Of a DNA stretch of 27,331 bases, positions 8,638-16,814 are shown one piece after another (position 1 is the first letter of the stretch; each line of letters begins with the position of its first letter). This DNA comes from Xenorhabdus eapokensis (GTDB lineage: Bacteria > Pseudomonadota > Gammaproteobacteria > Enterobacterales > Enterobacteriaceae). The translations under genes were made by a program, and so were the position numbers. The notes beneath the pieces were generated by a model that saw only the letters and a program-made list of their open reading frames with translations, searched no databases and was not told the DNA's origin. The DNA is taken from NCBI RefSeq assembly GCF_001908105.1, contig NZ_MKGQ01000036.1, forward strand, positions 1 to 27,331, read 5' to 3'.

Positions 8638-9777
8638 ATGTCTCAACAAGAAAATATCCAAACTCATGATCAATATCGGGAAGATATTCTCGGCCGTGCC
8701 AATGTTGCCGATAGCCCTGAACTGCTGGCGTATTACAGGGAGTTGGTTAAATACAAGACAGGGGCACTCTGGACAATCGCCAATAAAATAGAACCCTGGC
8801 AACCTAAATCCGCTTCAGTGCCGGTACTTTGGCGTTACCGTGATCTGCGTGAGTACGTTCTAAAATCGGCCGATTTAGTCACACCGGAAAAAGCAGGCCG
8901 CCGTGTGGTCTATCTGAACAATTCGGGAGAGCCTGGAGCCTCCACCGCTGTTGGCTTGCTCTATTCCGGTCTCCAGACAATGCGGCCAGGTGAAGCGGCA
9001 TCGGCACATGCCCACTCCTCTTCTGCTTTGCGTTTCATCATGGAAGGGCGTGGTGCTTACACCATTGTTGATGGTCAGAAAATGTCGTTGGGAGCGAATG
9101 ATTTCGTCTTAACCCCCAATGGCACCTGGCATGAGCACGGTGTTGATCCTGATGGCTCGCAATGTATCTGGCAGGATGGTCTGGATATACCGCTGGTTAA
9201 CATATTGGAGGCGGGTTTTTATAAGGTACATCCTGATTTGCGTCAGGCGGTGACTGAAGCCGTGGATTCTTCCATTGCACTTTGGGGTGCCCCTGCTTTG
9301 CGTCCACAGAATGTTGGCTGGGATAAACCTTATTCCCCGCTGTTCAGATACCAATGGGAGCCAACTTATGAAGCCTTGCAGCGTTACGCTCATGTGTCAG
9401 CAGGATCGCCTTTTGATGACATTTTGATGCACTACTCCAATCCGCTAACAGGCGGCCATGTGATGCCGACTCTCGGCGCCAGTATGCAGTTGTTGCACCC
9501 TGGTTTTGTTGGCAAGGCACATCGGCACACTGGCAGTTTCATCTATCAAGTGGCGAAAGGAAAAGGGTATTCCGTGATTGATGGTCAACGATTTGACTGG
9601 CAAGAGCGGGATATTTTCTGCGTACCTTCGTGGGCATTTCATGAACATGTGAATAACTCACAGACCGATGATGCTTGCCTGTTCTGTTTCAATGACTTGC
9701 CTGTCATGCAGGCATTGCAATTGTATTACGAAGAGGCCCTGTCTGATAACAATGGGCACCAACCAGTGAGAGGATAA
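8638..9777 (+). CDS. Gentisate 1,2-dioxygenase-like bicupin ring-cleavage dioxygenase
   Basis: A 379-residue bicupin. The N-terminal cupin carries H124-A-H126 in HAHSSSALRFIMEGRGAY and H165 in GTWHEHG, the expected Fe(II) ligands. The C-terminal cupin has HRHTGSFIYQVAKGKGYS and FHEHVN. Length and layout match gentisate 1,2-dioxygenase, which opens gentisate between C1 and C2 to maleylpyruvate. 5-Hydroxyanthranilate dioxygenases belong to the same fold and are not separable by eye. It starts 10 bp after the hydroxylase stop, with AGGAGATATCC before the ATG, and ends 3 bp before the hydrolase gene. Confidence 0.88.
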   Translation: MSQQENIQTHDQYREDILGRANVADSPELLAYYRELVKYKTGALWTIANKIEPWQPKSASVPVLWRYRDLREYVLKSADLVTPEKAGRRVVYLNNSGEPGASTAVGLLYSGLQTMRPGEAASAHAHSSSALRFIMEGRGAYTIVDGQKMSLGANDFVLTPNGTWHEHGVDPDGSQCIWQDGLDIPLVNILEAGFYKVHPDLRQAVTEAVDSSIALWGAPALRPQNVGWDKPYSPLFRYQWEPTYEALQRYAHVSAGSPFDDILMHYSNPLTGGHVMPTLGASMQLLHPGFVGKAHRHTGSFIYQVAKGKGYSVIDGQRFDWQERDIFCVPSWAFHEHVNNSQTDDACLFCFNDLPVMQALQLYYEEALSDNNGHQPVRG

Positions 9778-9780
9778 GAG

Positions 9781-10692
9781 ATGCGTTTAATCACTTACCG
9801 TTCAGAAGTTACGGCTGCCGCGAGATTAGGCGCGATAGTCAATAATTACGTAGTAGATTTGGCGAAATTAGCCGCCCATACCGGAAATAGATTACCGGAT
9901 AACATGCTGGAATTTATTGATCTGGGACCCTTGGCGGTGAGAAGCACAACAGCGCTGTTAGATTCATTCAAGGGGTTTTGGCCTGCGGGGATTTCACTGC
10001 CATTGCAGAATGTGAAAATTCTCGCGCCCATTCCTCGCCCCCGGAAAAACATCTTTGGTATTGGCCTGAACTATGTTGAACATGTGGCCGAATCCAGCCG
10101 CTCTCTGGATACGGCAAAAGATCTGCCAAAAGAGCCGGTTATTTTCTCTAAGCCGCCAACGACAGTGATTGGCCCTGGCGACGCGATTGAGCATAACAGT
10201 GAGATCACCCAGCAATTGGATTGGGAAGTGGAGCTGGCGGTGATTATCGGCATGCGTGCCAAAGGTGTATCGGAAGCTGAGGCATTGAAATATGTTTTTG
10301 GCTATAGCCTGATGATCGACATGAGTGCCCGTGATTGCCGTCGGGCTGGGCAGTGGATCTACTCCAAAGGGCAGGATACCTATGCGCCTTTTGGCCCTTG
10401 CATTGTCACCGCTGATGAAATTGCCAACCCGCAAGAGCTGGCGTTGAGCCTAAAAGTCAATGGCGTAACTAAACAGGATTCCAATACGCGCCATATGTTG
10501 TTCAAGGTCAATACTCTGATTGCCGATATTAGCAAAGGCATCACGCTGGAGCCGGGAGATATCATTGCCACAGGCACACCGGAAGGGGTTGGGGCGGGGC
10601 GTGATCCACAAGAATGGCTGTGGCCAGGGGATGTGATTGAAGCATACCTTGAAAAGGTTGGTCATTTGCGTCACTCCGTTATTGCGGTGTAA
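9781..10692 (+). CDS. Fumarylacetoacetate hydrolase-family hydrolase (maleylpyruvate/acylpyruvate hydrolase)
   Basis: A 303-residue FAH-family protein with an N-terminal ~65-residue cap and a catalytic domain from ~75: FGIGLNYVEHV, PVIFSKPPTTVIGPGDAI, the metal-binding DWEVELAVIIG, GYSLMIDMSARD, and the C-terminal IATGTPEGVG. These enzymes split a C-C bond next to a keto group. No maleylpyruvate isomerase gene is present and a maleate isomerase lies downstream, so direct hydrolysis of the cis ring-cleavage product to pyruvate plus maleate (or maleamate) is the natural reading. The start follows AGAGGATAAGAG, 3 bp after the dioxygenase stop. Confidence 0.87.
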   Translation: MRLITYRSEVTAAARLGAIVNNYVVDLAKLAAHTGNRLPDNMLEFIDLGPLAVRSTTALLDSFKGFWPAGISLPLQNVKILAPIPRPRKNIFGIGLNYVEHVAESSRSLDTAKDLPKEPVIFSKPPTTVIGPGDAIEHNSEITQQLDWEVELAVIIGMRAKGVSEAEALKYVFGYSLMIDMSARDCRRAGQWIYSKGQDTYAPFGPCIVTADEIANPQELALSLKVNGVTKQDSNTRHMLFKVNTLIADISKGITLEPGDIIATGTPEGVGAGRDPQEWLWPGDVIEAYLEKVGHLRHSVIAV

Positions 10693-10710
10693 ATAAAACA
10701 GGAGCCTGAT

Positions 10711-11700
10711 ATGCTGAAACTTCCTAAGTTCAAGGCGGCTGCGGTACAGGCTGCCCCCATCTTTCTGGATACCGAGGCGACGGTTGATCTCGTCTGCCGA
10801 TTGATCCAAGAAGCGGCAGAGAAGGGCGCCAGTTTGGTGGCGTTTCCTGAGGTGTTTGTTTCGGGTTATCCCTATTGGAACTGGGTGATGAACCCAATAC
10901 AAGGCAGCCCGTGGTTTGAAAAACTGTGCAAATCGGCCATTGAAGTGCCAGGGCCGGAGATCAATAAAATCGCACGGGCGGCGGCGCGTCATCATATCAA
11001 CGTTGTGATTGGGGTGAATGAACGCACTCCTCATGGCATAGCAACACTCTATAACACCCTGGTCACTATTTCTGATGAAGGGAACATTCTGGGGCGTCAT
11101 CGCAAGCTGGTGCCGACATGGGCGGAAAAATTAACGTGGGCGAATGGTGATGCGGCTTCGTTAAAAGTACATGACACCCGTATCGGCCCATTGGGCGTGC
11201 TGGCCTGCGGCGAAAATACTAATACGTTGGCGCGCTTTTCCTTGTTATCTCAGGGCGAATTGGTACATGTTGCCAGTTATATCTCCCTGCCGGTTGCCCC
11301 ACCGGATTATGATATGGCTGAAGCGATCCGTTTACGAGCGTCAGCCCACTGTTTTGAAGGCAAAGTGTTTACCCTTGTCTCCTGCTCCACGATTTCGCCG
11401 GAAATTGTAAAAGCGATGTCGGCCAGCCATCCGGAAGCTGAAGCGTTGCTGGCACGTTCTAATAGTGCATTTACCGGCATTATTGGGCCTGATGGGCGAG
11501 TGATGGGTGATCCCCTGATTGATAAAGAAGGGATTGTCTATGCGCAGATTGACTTGAATCGCTGTATTCAGCCGCGTCAAATGCACGATATCACAGGGCA
11601 TTACAACCGATTTGATATCTTCGATCTAAAAGTGAACCGTCGTCCGATGAAGGCGATTCGGTTTACCGATCTGCCATCCGATCAGGAGGATCTCCCATGA
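10711..11700 (+). CDS. Nitrilase-superfamily carbon-nitrogen hydrolase (nitrilase-like branch)
   Basis: A 329-residue protein with the Glu-Lys-Cys catalytic triad of the superfamily: E47 in FPEVFVSGYPYWNW, K132 in HRKLVPTWAEKLTW, and C166 in LGVLACGENTNTLARF. The FVSGYP and HRKLVPT signatures are those of true nitrilases (R-CN to R-COOH plus ammonia). However, the usual CWEN around the nucleophile is CGEN, which removes a bulky residue beside Cys. The ATG has AGGAG before it, and the stop overlaps the maleate isomerase start (ATGA). In this operon two roles are possible: making the entry acid from a nitrile, or hydrolysing an amide such as maleamate to maleate. The second is tied to the adjacent isomerase, but neither is shown by sequence. 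Confidence 0.85.
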   Translation: MLKLPKFKAAAVQAAPIFLDTEATVDLVCRLIQEAAEKGASLVAFPEVFVSGYPYWNWVMNPIQGSPWFEKLCKSAIEVPGPEINKIARAAARHHINVVIGVNERTPHGIATLYNTLVTISDEGNILGRHRKLVPTWAEKLTWANGDAASLKVHDTRIGPLGVLACGENTNTLARFSLLSQGELVHVASYISLPVAPPDYDMAEAIRLRASAHCFEGKVFTLVSCSTISPEIVKAMSASHPEAEALLARSNSAFTGIIGPDGRVMGDPLIDKEGIVYAQIDLNRCIQPRQMHDITGHYNRFDIFDLKVNRRPMKAIRFTDLPSDQEDLP

Positions 11701-12452
11701 ATAACGGCCGGCATTTTAGAGTGGGGCTGATTGTGCCCTCGTCAAATACGACTATGGAAACAGAAATCCCCGCTATCTTGCGTGCCCGTGAAGCAATAAG
11801 CCCTGAACGTTTCACCTTTCATTCCAGTCGCATGAGAATGAAAACGGTCACAAAAACAGAACTGGCGGCCATGGATGCGGACAGTGATCGCTGTGCGTTT
11901 GAATTGTCGGATGCAGCGGTTGATGTGTTGGGATATGCCTGTTTAGTGGCGATCATGAGCATGGGACAGGGATATCACCGCATCTCTGAAAAGCGCCTCC
12001 ATCTACGGACAGTAGAAAATGGACATCCGGCGCCAGTGGTGACCAGCGCAGGAGCATTGGTGGATGGGTTACATACTTTGGGGGCGAAACGCATCTCCAT
12101 ACTGACACCCTATATGAAGCCATTAACTCAGTTAGTGATTGATTACATCGAAAATGAGGAAATTGAAGTTATCGACAGCATTTCGCTGGAGATCCCCGAT
12201 AACCTTGCGGTCGGGCGGCAAGATCCTCTCGCACCGGTGGAGATTACCAAACGGTTGAATAGCAATGTGGATGTTATTGTAGCTTCCGCTTGTGTACAAA
12301 TGCCTTCTTTGGCGTCAGTAGCGCTGATCGAAGATCGGGTGGGATTACCTGTTATTTCTTCATCGGTGGCGACAACCTACATGATATTGAAACAGCTTGG
12401 GCTGGATACATACGTTCCGCGATTTGGCTCACTGTTATCAGGAAAATATTGA
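11697..12452 (+). CDS. Maleate cis-trans isomerase
   Basis: A 251-residue Asp/Glu-racemase-superfamily protein. It has VGLIVPSSNTTMETEIP at the N-terminus and both cysteines of maleate isomerase: C82 in GYACLVAIMSMG and C199 in ASACVQMPS. Length matches NicE/MaiA (~250). It would convert maleate, released by cleavage of maleylpyruvate, to fumarate for the citric acid cycle. The ATG overlaps the stop of the preceding hydrolase by 4 nt and has AGGAGG inside that gene, so translation is coupled. It is the last gene of the operon. Confidence 0.88.
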   Translation: MNNGRHFRVGLIVPSSNTTMETEIPAILRAREAISPERFTFHSSRMRMKTVTKTELAAMDADSDRCAFELSDAAVDVLGYACLVAIMSMGQGYHRISEKRLHLRTVENGHPAPVVTSAGALVDGLHTLGAKRISILTPYMKPLTQLVIDYIENEEIEVIDSISLEIPDNLAVGRQDPLAPVEITKRLNSNVDVIVASACVQMPSLASVALIEDRVGLPVISSSVATTYMILKQLGLDTYVPRFGSLLSGKY

Positions 12453-12512
12453 TCGAGAGACAAAAGGTTGTTCAACTTATGCCAGATTCAACCGTGTTTG
12501 TTGACCATTACT

Positions 12513-12535
12513 TGCCTGCCTTGCTTGGGCAGGCA
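12513..12535. terminator. Hairpin between convergent operons (weak terminator candidate)
   Basis: TGCCTGCC, a 7-nt loop, and GGCAGGCA form a perfect 8-bp GC-rich stem in the 103-bp gap between the convergent maleate isomerase and DUF4056 genes. No T-run follows on either strand, so it is at best a weak bidirectional terminator or RNA-stabilising end. Confidence 0.4.
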
Positions 12536-12555
12536 TACACCAATATGTAGGGTAT

Positions 12556-13689
12556 TTATCTTATGAGCAACTGTCTCTTATCTTCCCGTTGGGCATTTTC
12601 CGCCAGTATTTTAAAATCTTTTACTGTCCAATATTGCTTTGGAACAGGCAGGTTTTTCATCTCATTGGTTGGCCATAGCTGAAATTCAGCCAGTTTATCC
12701 AACGAAAAATGCTGATAATACTCAGGCAGAGACAGGCGCAGGGCAAAGTTCTCTTTACCGAAAGGCATTAATGGGTAGCGGTTGTCTTGGATATCATAAT
12801 TCCGGTGCAATACTAAAAACTTCTCTGGAATGCGTTGATAACTGTTCCACCACAAACCATCTACGCTATCAAACATCTCCTTTGTGCCTGATTTAGGATA
12901 ATCCCCAAGTTCATGCAAGGCTATTGGCAAGATCTTAGCCATTGAATGCGAAAACTGCTCCACAGAAGAAGCATGGCCTGTCAGAATCAGCGTCAGAGCC
13001 AACCGTGCACCCAACAGGTTGGAATAGAGATCTTCTGGGGAAAAAGCCGAAATGCCTTCTGAAAATCCAGGGACTGATTGATAGCCATACCATTGCGCTA
13101 TTTCATGCCAGGCTGCAAGCTGAAAAGCGAGTTTAGCGGCCAAATAAGCACTTAGCGTATAGCGTTCAGCAGGTTCTTCCGGCGGTGTAAAAGCCAAAAA
13201 ATGTATTTTACGGGCGGCCAGTTCATTACTCAGGGTTAATTTCCACTCTTGACCAAGATGGGCGTAAATCTGGCTAAACAGATAAAGCGTATAATCTGCG
13301 GTATCCCTCACATGGGAAATATCAATAAACCCTCCCTGACGGGTATAGAGCAGACCCACTTTTTCATTGCTTACTCCCAACAAAGCAGCACTGGCACCAA
13401 TAACACTGTCATTGTAGTGATGCTCACCCAGTTTCTTAGCTTCTACGATATTGTCGATGTCGTAGAAGGGGATGGGGATATTCCACAGTTGGGTTTTAAG
13501 GTTATAGCCGAAAGCACAGCAAGCTCTTAAACCTTCTGGCGGGGCAATGGGGGATAATGCATCCCAATTTTGCTGTGATTGTTCATGGGTATCACTGATA
13601 AGGACAGGTTTTACCGGATTAACAGATTGTGGTTGATTTTGGCATGCCATCAGTAAAAAACAGAGGCAAAGTGTCACTAATAATCTCAA
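12556..13689 (-). CDS. DUF4056 lipoprotein
   Basis: A 377-residue protein with a lipoprotein signal MRLLVTLCLCFLLMAC; the lipobox LMAC puts the lipidated Cys at residue 16. The rest matches the DUF4056 family (RACCAFGYNLKTQLWNIPIPFY, GFIDISHVRDTADYT, AAWHEIAQWYGYQSVPGFSE). The HVRDTADYT and WHEIAQWYG segments, with conserved His, Asp and Glu, suggest an enzyme-like fold of unknown reaction. It is the third gene of a coupled operon: its ATG overlaps the stop of the Omp85-like gene by 4 nt. Location is probably the periplasmic face of the outer membrane. Function is not known. Confidence 0.75.
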   Translation of the reverse strand: MRLLVTLCLCFLLMACQNQPQSVNPVKPVLISDTHEQSQQNWDALSPIAPPEGLRACCAFGYNLKTQLWNIPIPFYDIDNIVEAKKLGEHHYNDSVIGASAALLGVSNEKVGLLYTRQGGFIDISHVRDTADYTLYLFSQIYAHLGQEWKLTLSNELAARKIHFLAFTPPEEPAERYTLSAYLAAKLAFQLAAWHEIAQWYGYQSVPGFSEGISAFSPEDLYSNLLGARLALTLILTGHASSVEQFSHSMAKILPIALHELGDYPKSGTKEMFDSVDGLWWNSYQRIPEKFLVLHRNYDIQDNRYPLMPFGKENFALRLSLPEYYQHFSLDKLAEFQLWPTNEMKNLPVPKQYWTVKDFKILAENAQREDKRQLLIR

Positions 13690-14837
13690 AACGCTTCCCC
13701 AACCTGAAAATAGAACCCAGTGCTGCCCTTGCCGACACCAAAATCTAATCTGACATTCATGCGTGGCTTAAACTCAAAACGATAGCCAACACCCACAGAA
13801 GGAAGCCAATGTTTGCTTCCCAATTGTGAAGGGGAATCTCCCAACGTGCCGGTGCCTACCCAACCGACCACACCGTGGCGCCAGTCAAGTTTGTGCCGTA
13901 ACTCTAATTGTGTGGTGAAGATATTGTTGTCACGGTAGCGCCCTTCATAATATCCACGCATCCGCTGGCCGTTACCAAGCAGTGATAGCTGGTTCCACGG
14001 TACATCACCTGCGCTGAAACGGGCATAGTTATCAAAGGCCAAAACTGTCTTTTCAGATAGCTGGTAATAGGTCGAGAACTGAAGTTGGGTGGTATGGAAA
14101 CGGTGATTACTGCCTAATTCAGGGGAAAAATAGGTGTAAACGATCTCAAATACTTGTCCGTGCCGTGCATTGGGCAAGAAATCTCGCGTGTCATAACTGA
14201 AATGGGCGCTAATACCAGAACTTATCACGGAACGACCACCGATAGACTGGGCAAAATACCGTTTGGCACCGCTATCTGGATCACTGGCATTGACAGATGA
14301 AAAATTCCAGCCTAATCCCATATAGGTGGCGTCAGTGATGCGATAGAGGAGGCGCGGGTGAATAGCAAATTCCTGCGAACAATATTTACCTTTGTTATTG
14401 TCATTCTTACCGGCACGATAACCCTTGCCCCAATAGTAAGTTGGCGTGTTATTCAATGTACCGGAAACGAATAACCGCCATCGGTCACTGGCACGAAAAT
14501 TGTAATTGGTAAAGTTCAGGCCAAACGCACCGGTAGATGAACCAAAGCCACTCAGTCCTAATGAAGAGTTCTGGCTGATCTGGTCTAAATGGTCAGGACG
14601 GTACAGGGCGGCCACGGCAACACCAATCCCCATCCCCATTTCAGGGGTGTAGAAAGGGCCAGGCAATACGCCCCAGTCAATTTTCTTGTGCTCGTCAAAA
14701 TAATTACTGCCACCTAATTGGTTTAACCAAGCATCAATTTTTTGCTGATCGGGCAGGATATCAGCGTGTGCCGATGAAATGGTAAAAATAAACAGGCTGG
14801 CAATGACCAGCCTTTTGAATATTGTAAAGTTAAACAT
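13686..14837 (-). CDS. BamA/TamA-type (Omp85) outer membrane barrel lacking POTRA domains
   Basis: A 383-residue protein with a signal peptide ending about residue 25 (ISSAHA/D) and a C-terminal aromatic beta-signal (FYFQVGEAF). Omp85 barrel hallmarks are visible: YDTRDFLPNARHGQVFEI, and the loop-6 type QRMRGYYEGRYRDNN corresponding to the conserved (V/I)RGY/F motif. Only ~30 residues separate the signal from the first barrel strands, so there is no room for POTRA domains. It belongs with short Omp85 proteins of unknown role rather than BamA or TamA themselves. Its ATG overlaps the upstream stop (TAATG) and its own stop overlaps the DUF4056 start, so all three proteins are likely made in fixed ratio and may act together in the envelope. 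Confidence 0.8.
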   Translation of the reverse strand: MFNFTIFKRLVIASLFIFTISSAHADILPDQQKIDAWLNQLGGSNYFDEHKKIDWGVLPGPFYTPEMGMGIGVAVAALYRPDHLDQISQNSSLGLSGFGSSTGAFGLNFTNYNFRASDRWRLFVSGTLNNTPTYYWGKGYRAGKNDNNKGKYCSQEFAIHPRLLYRITDATYMGLGWNFSSVNASDPDSGAKRYFAQSIGGRSVISSGISAHFSYDTRDFLPNARHGQVFEIVYTYFSPELGSNHRFHTTQLQFSTYYQLSEKTVLAFDNYARFSAGDVPWNQLSLLGNGQRMRGYYEGRYRDNNIFTTQLELRHKLDWRHGVVGWVGTGTLGDSPSQLGSKHWLPSVGVGYRFEFKPRMNVRLDFGVGKGSTGFYFQVGEAF

Positions 14838-15820
14838 TAAAAACGGAACTCACCGGAGATAAAGAAGCTATTACGGTTGCCAAAACCGACTTCTGACAGG
14901 ATATTGAAATTACGGGTGACTTCGATACGTGCACCAATGGTATTGTTCCACTTATGGGCTAGGTGTTGTTTGACGTCGAACGACATGTCAGGGTCTTCTT
15001 CAAGGATGAGACTAGTTATTGCTCCTAGTGGCCCTGTCATATTTAGGTTAGCGACCTTACCGCTAAAACGTTGAGTGATATCTTGGTACATAGCTCCAGT
15101 CCAAATTTGGACTTTGGTATTACCTTGCCCTGCCACTAATGGGCTAAAGATGAATTCATAACCAATTCTAGGCGTTATAACAAGGGCTTTGATACCACCG
15201 TCTAAAATATCTAAATTGGTTTGGGTATAGTTTGCATCTAATGTTGCAAAAAATTGGTTATAACCGCCAGCCAATGTAATACCGCCACCATAGGTTTTAC
15301 CTTTAAAGTCTAAAGTGAAAGGAATATTTTGGAACATAGGTGTACCAATAAATATTACGTTTTCAATATTAGTTTCAGATGAACCTTTTGTTTTTCCATA
15401 TACACCATAGACATTTAAAAATGGCAAAACCCATGTATCTAGCTTAAGCATATGTGATTCATTGCGTTCACGGGTTTTCCCAGCTATGACTTTAGTAGTT
15501 TCTTGTGTTTCAGGATTTTCAGGCATAATAAACCCGATTTGATCCACCACAACATCCTGTCTCAGGTTCATATAACCATAACTAGCACCAAACGGTTCAG
15601 GCAGGTCGTAGCCTTTTGCACGAGCGGCATCACCCCAAATTGGCAGAATACGAGATCCTGATTTGGTCGATTGAGATAAGCTACCGTCATTATTTGTTTG
15701 CTGAACGCCAGATTCAGATACAGTTAATGAAAAAAGCGGACGATCACTATCTGCATAGCTATAGGAGGTCGCCAGACACAGCGTCGCGGCTAATAATTTG
15801 CTGGTGTTAGTTGAGTTCAT
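14837..15820 (-). CDS. Predicted outer-membrane beta-barrel protein
   Basis: A 327-residue protein with a Sec signal peptide (MNSTNTSKLLAATLCLATSYSYA, probable cut before DSDRP) and an amphipathic strand pattern ending in NSFFISGEFRF, a terminal-Phe beta-signal. Central segments alternate aromatic and small residues (VLPFLNVYGVYGKTKG, TYGGGITLAGGYNQFFATL), as in porin-like barrels. I do not recognise a characterised family. It is the first gene of a three-gene operon with the Omp85-like barrel (1-nt TAATG overlap) and the DUF4056 lipoprotein, suggesting a joint envelope function. AGGAAG lies about 12 nt before the ATG, a rather long spacing. Confidence 0.65.
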   Translation of the reverse strand: MNSTNTSKLLAATLCLATSYSYADSDRPLFSLTVSESGVQQTNNDGSLSQSTKSGSRILPIWGDAARAKGYDLPEPFGASYGYMNLRQDVVVDQIGFIMPENPETQETTKVIAGKTRERNESHMLKLDTWVLPFLNVYGVYGKTKGSSETNIENVIFIGTPMFQNIPFTLDFKGKTYGGGITLAGGYNQFFATLDANYTQTNLDILDGGIKALVITPRIGYEFIFSPLVAGQGNTKVQIWTGAMYQDITQRFSGKVANLNMTGPLGAITSLILEEDPDMSFDVKQHLAHKWNNTIGARIEVTRNFNILSEVGFGNRNSFFISGEFRF

Positions 15821-15847
15821 AAGTGAATCTTCTTCCTATGTTTTAGG

Positions 15848-15853
15848 ATTATA
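15848..15853 (-). promoter_or_regulatory. Candidate -10 box for the envelope operon
   Basis: A perfect TATAAT reads on the minus strand here, 27 bp before the ATG at 15820. No good -35 is seen at 16-18 bp, so an activator may be needed. It is the only strong hexamer close to the start. Confidence 0.4.
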
Positions 15854-15860
15854 TTGTTTG

Positions 15861-16236
15861 TAAATTAGACAGATGAGAGCAAAAAGGGGCGTAGATTATC
15901 ATAGCTCTTTTTGACAATCATCAACGAATTATGCCTGTAGGTGGAAGATCGCACGATTTGAAATATTTGTTTGTTTTATCACCAGTTTGGGCGGGTTTTA
16001 TTTCTCCAAAGGGTTAGTGAAAATAATTAATTGATATTAAAATTATTTCTAATATTGATTTTTATTTAGGTTTCTTAAAATAAGAGAACGGTCTATAAAT
16101 ATTTAATTTTATTTATTGTTTTCTTGGTTTATTACAATAAATCATTGTTAAACGACAATTGATTATCTTATCCTTGATTTGCTATTACCTTATTTAATTA
16201 ATGGTTCCATTAATGTTTTTTATGCGTAGCATATTG
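15861..16236. other. AT-rich gap between the CRISPR trailer and the envelope operon, with palindrome 16197-16214
   Basis: No credible gene is seen. The most regular structure is the 18-bp palindrome ATTAATGG-TT-CCATTAAT at 16197-16214, followed on the plus strand by GTTTTTT. It looks like an intrinsic terminator for plus-strand transcripts, although no plus gene lies upstream. On the minus strand it sits between the array and the envelope operon and could limit read-through, but lacks a T-run in that direction. An imperfect inverted repeat also spans about 16140-16164. Confidence 0.4.
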
Positions 16237-16265
16237 GAATTATTCATTGAGTCTACGGGGATAAC
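16237..16265 (-). repeat. Decayed tenth CRISPR repeat at the trailer end
   Basis: This sits exactly one 61-bp period left of the first intact repeat. It matches the consensus at 16 of 29 positions, including the unbroken 8-mer TACGGGGA at 16254-16261 in correct register. It defines a ninth 32-bp spacer at 16266-16297. One arm of the hairpin is lost, so it should not be processed. Terminal repeat decay on the leader-distal side is common. Confidence 0.5.
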
Positions 16266-16297
16266 ATAAGAACTGACACTAGCCTTCACTACGAGGG

Positions 16298-16814
16298 CGG
16301 TTTATCCCCGTGCTTACGGGGAACACTAGGTGGTTTAAATCCAGATTTTAAATCCACTCGGTTTATCCCCGTGCTTACGGGGAACACTCGGAGTAGACAA
16401 ACAGCGGTTTACCGTGATGCGGTTTATCCCCGTGCTTACGGGGAACACTCACGATAGCCGTAATATCCTAAACCTGGGTCTGGTTTATCCCCGTGCTTAC
16501 GGGGAACACCCCATGGGCACGAGCACGATTAACATCAATACCGGTTTATCCCCGTGCTTACGGGGAACACAAAGGAAACGATTACCGCCTGATAGTTTCT
16601 ATCGGTTTATCCCCGTGCTTACGGGGAACACTTCACCCTTAACACAATTCCGGGTAAAGAATTCGGTTTATCCCCGTGCTTACGGGGAACACATTGGGCT
16701 ACAGCATTAGCAATTGGAGCTGATCGGTTTATCCCCGTGCTTACGGGGAACACCCACCACAGAAAGGGTAAAAATTAACATATACCGGTTTATCCCCGTG
16801 CTTACGGGGAACAC
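16298..16814 (-). CRISPR. Type I-E CRISPR array, 9 repeats and 8 spacers
   Basis: Nine 29-bp repeats start at 16298, 16359, 16420, 16481, 16542, 16603, 16664, 16725 and 16786, with eight 32-bp spacers (period 61). The plus strand reads CGGTTTATCCCCGTG then CTTACGGGGAACAC. The functional crRNA orientation is the minus strand, where the repeat has the hairpin CCCCGT-AAGC-ACGGGG and the 8-nt handle ATAAACCG, the Cas6e product. The leader is therefore at the right, beside cas2, and the newest spacer is 16754-16785. All repeats are identical except the one at 16481, whose first plus-strand base is T. All spacers differ and none obviously matches this window. The small size and uniform repeats suggest a young or rarely growing array. 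Confidence 0.97.

Noticed and set aside
16414..16710. Open frame of 98 codons on the plus strand with recurring RFIPVLTGN and VYPRAYGEH
   Set aside because: It is a reading of the CRISPR repeats and spacers themselves; the repeating peptide is the 29-bp repeat translated in alternating frames, with no ribosome site.
16298..16814. Array transcribed on the plus strand
   Set aside because: The handle ATAAACCG, the hairpin orientation and the leader next to cas2 all point to minus-strand transcription.
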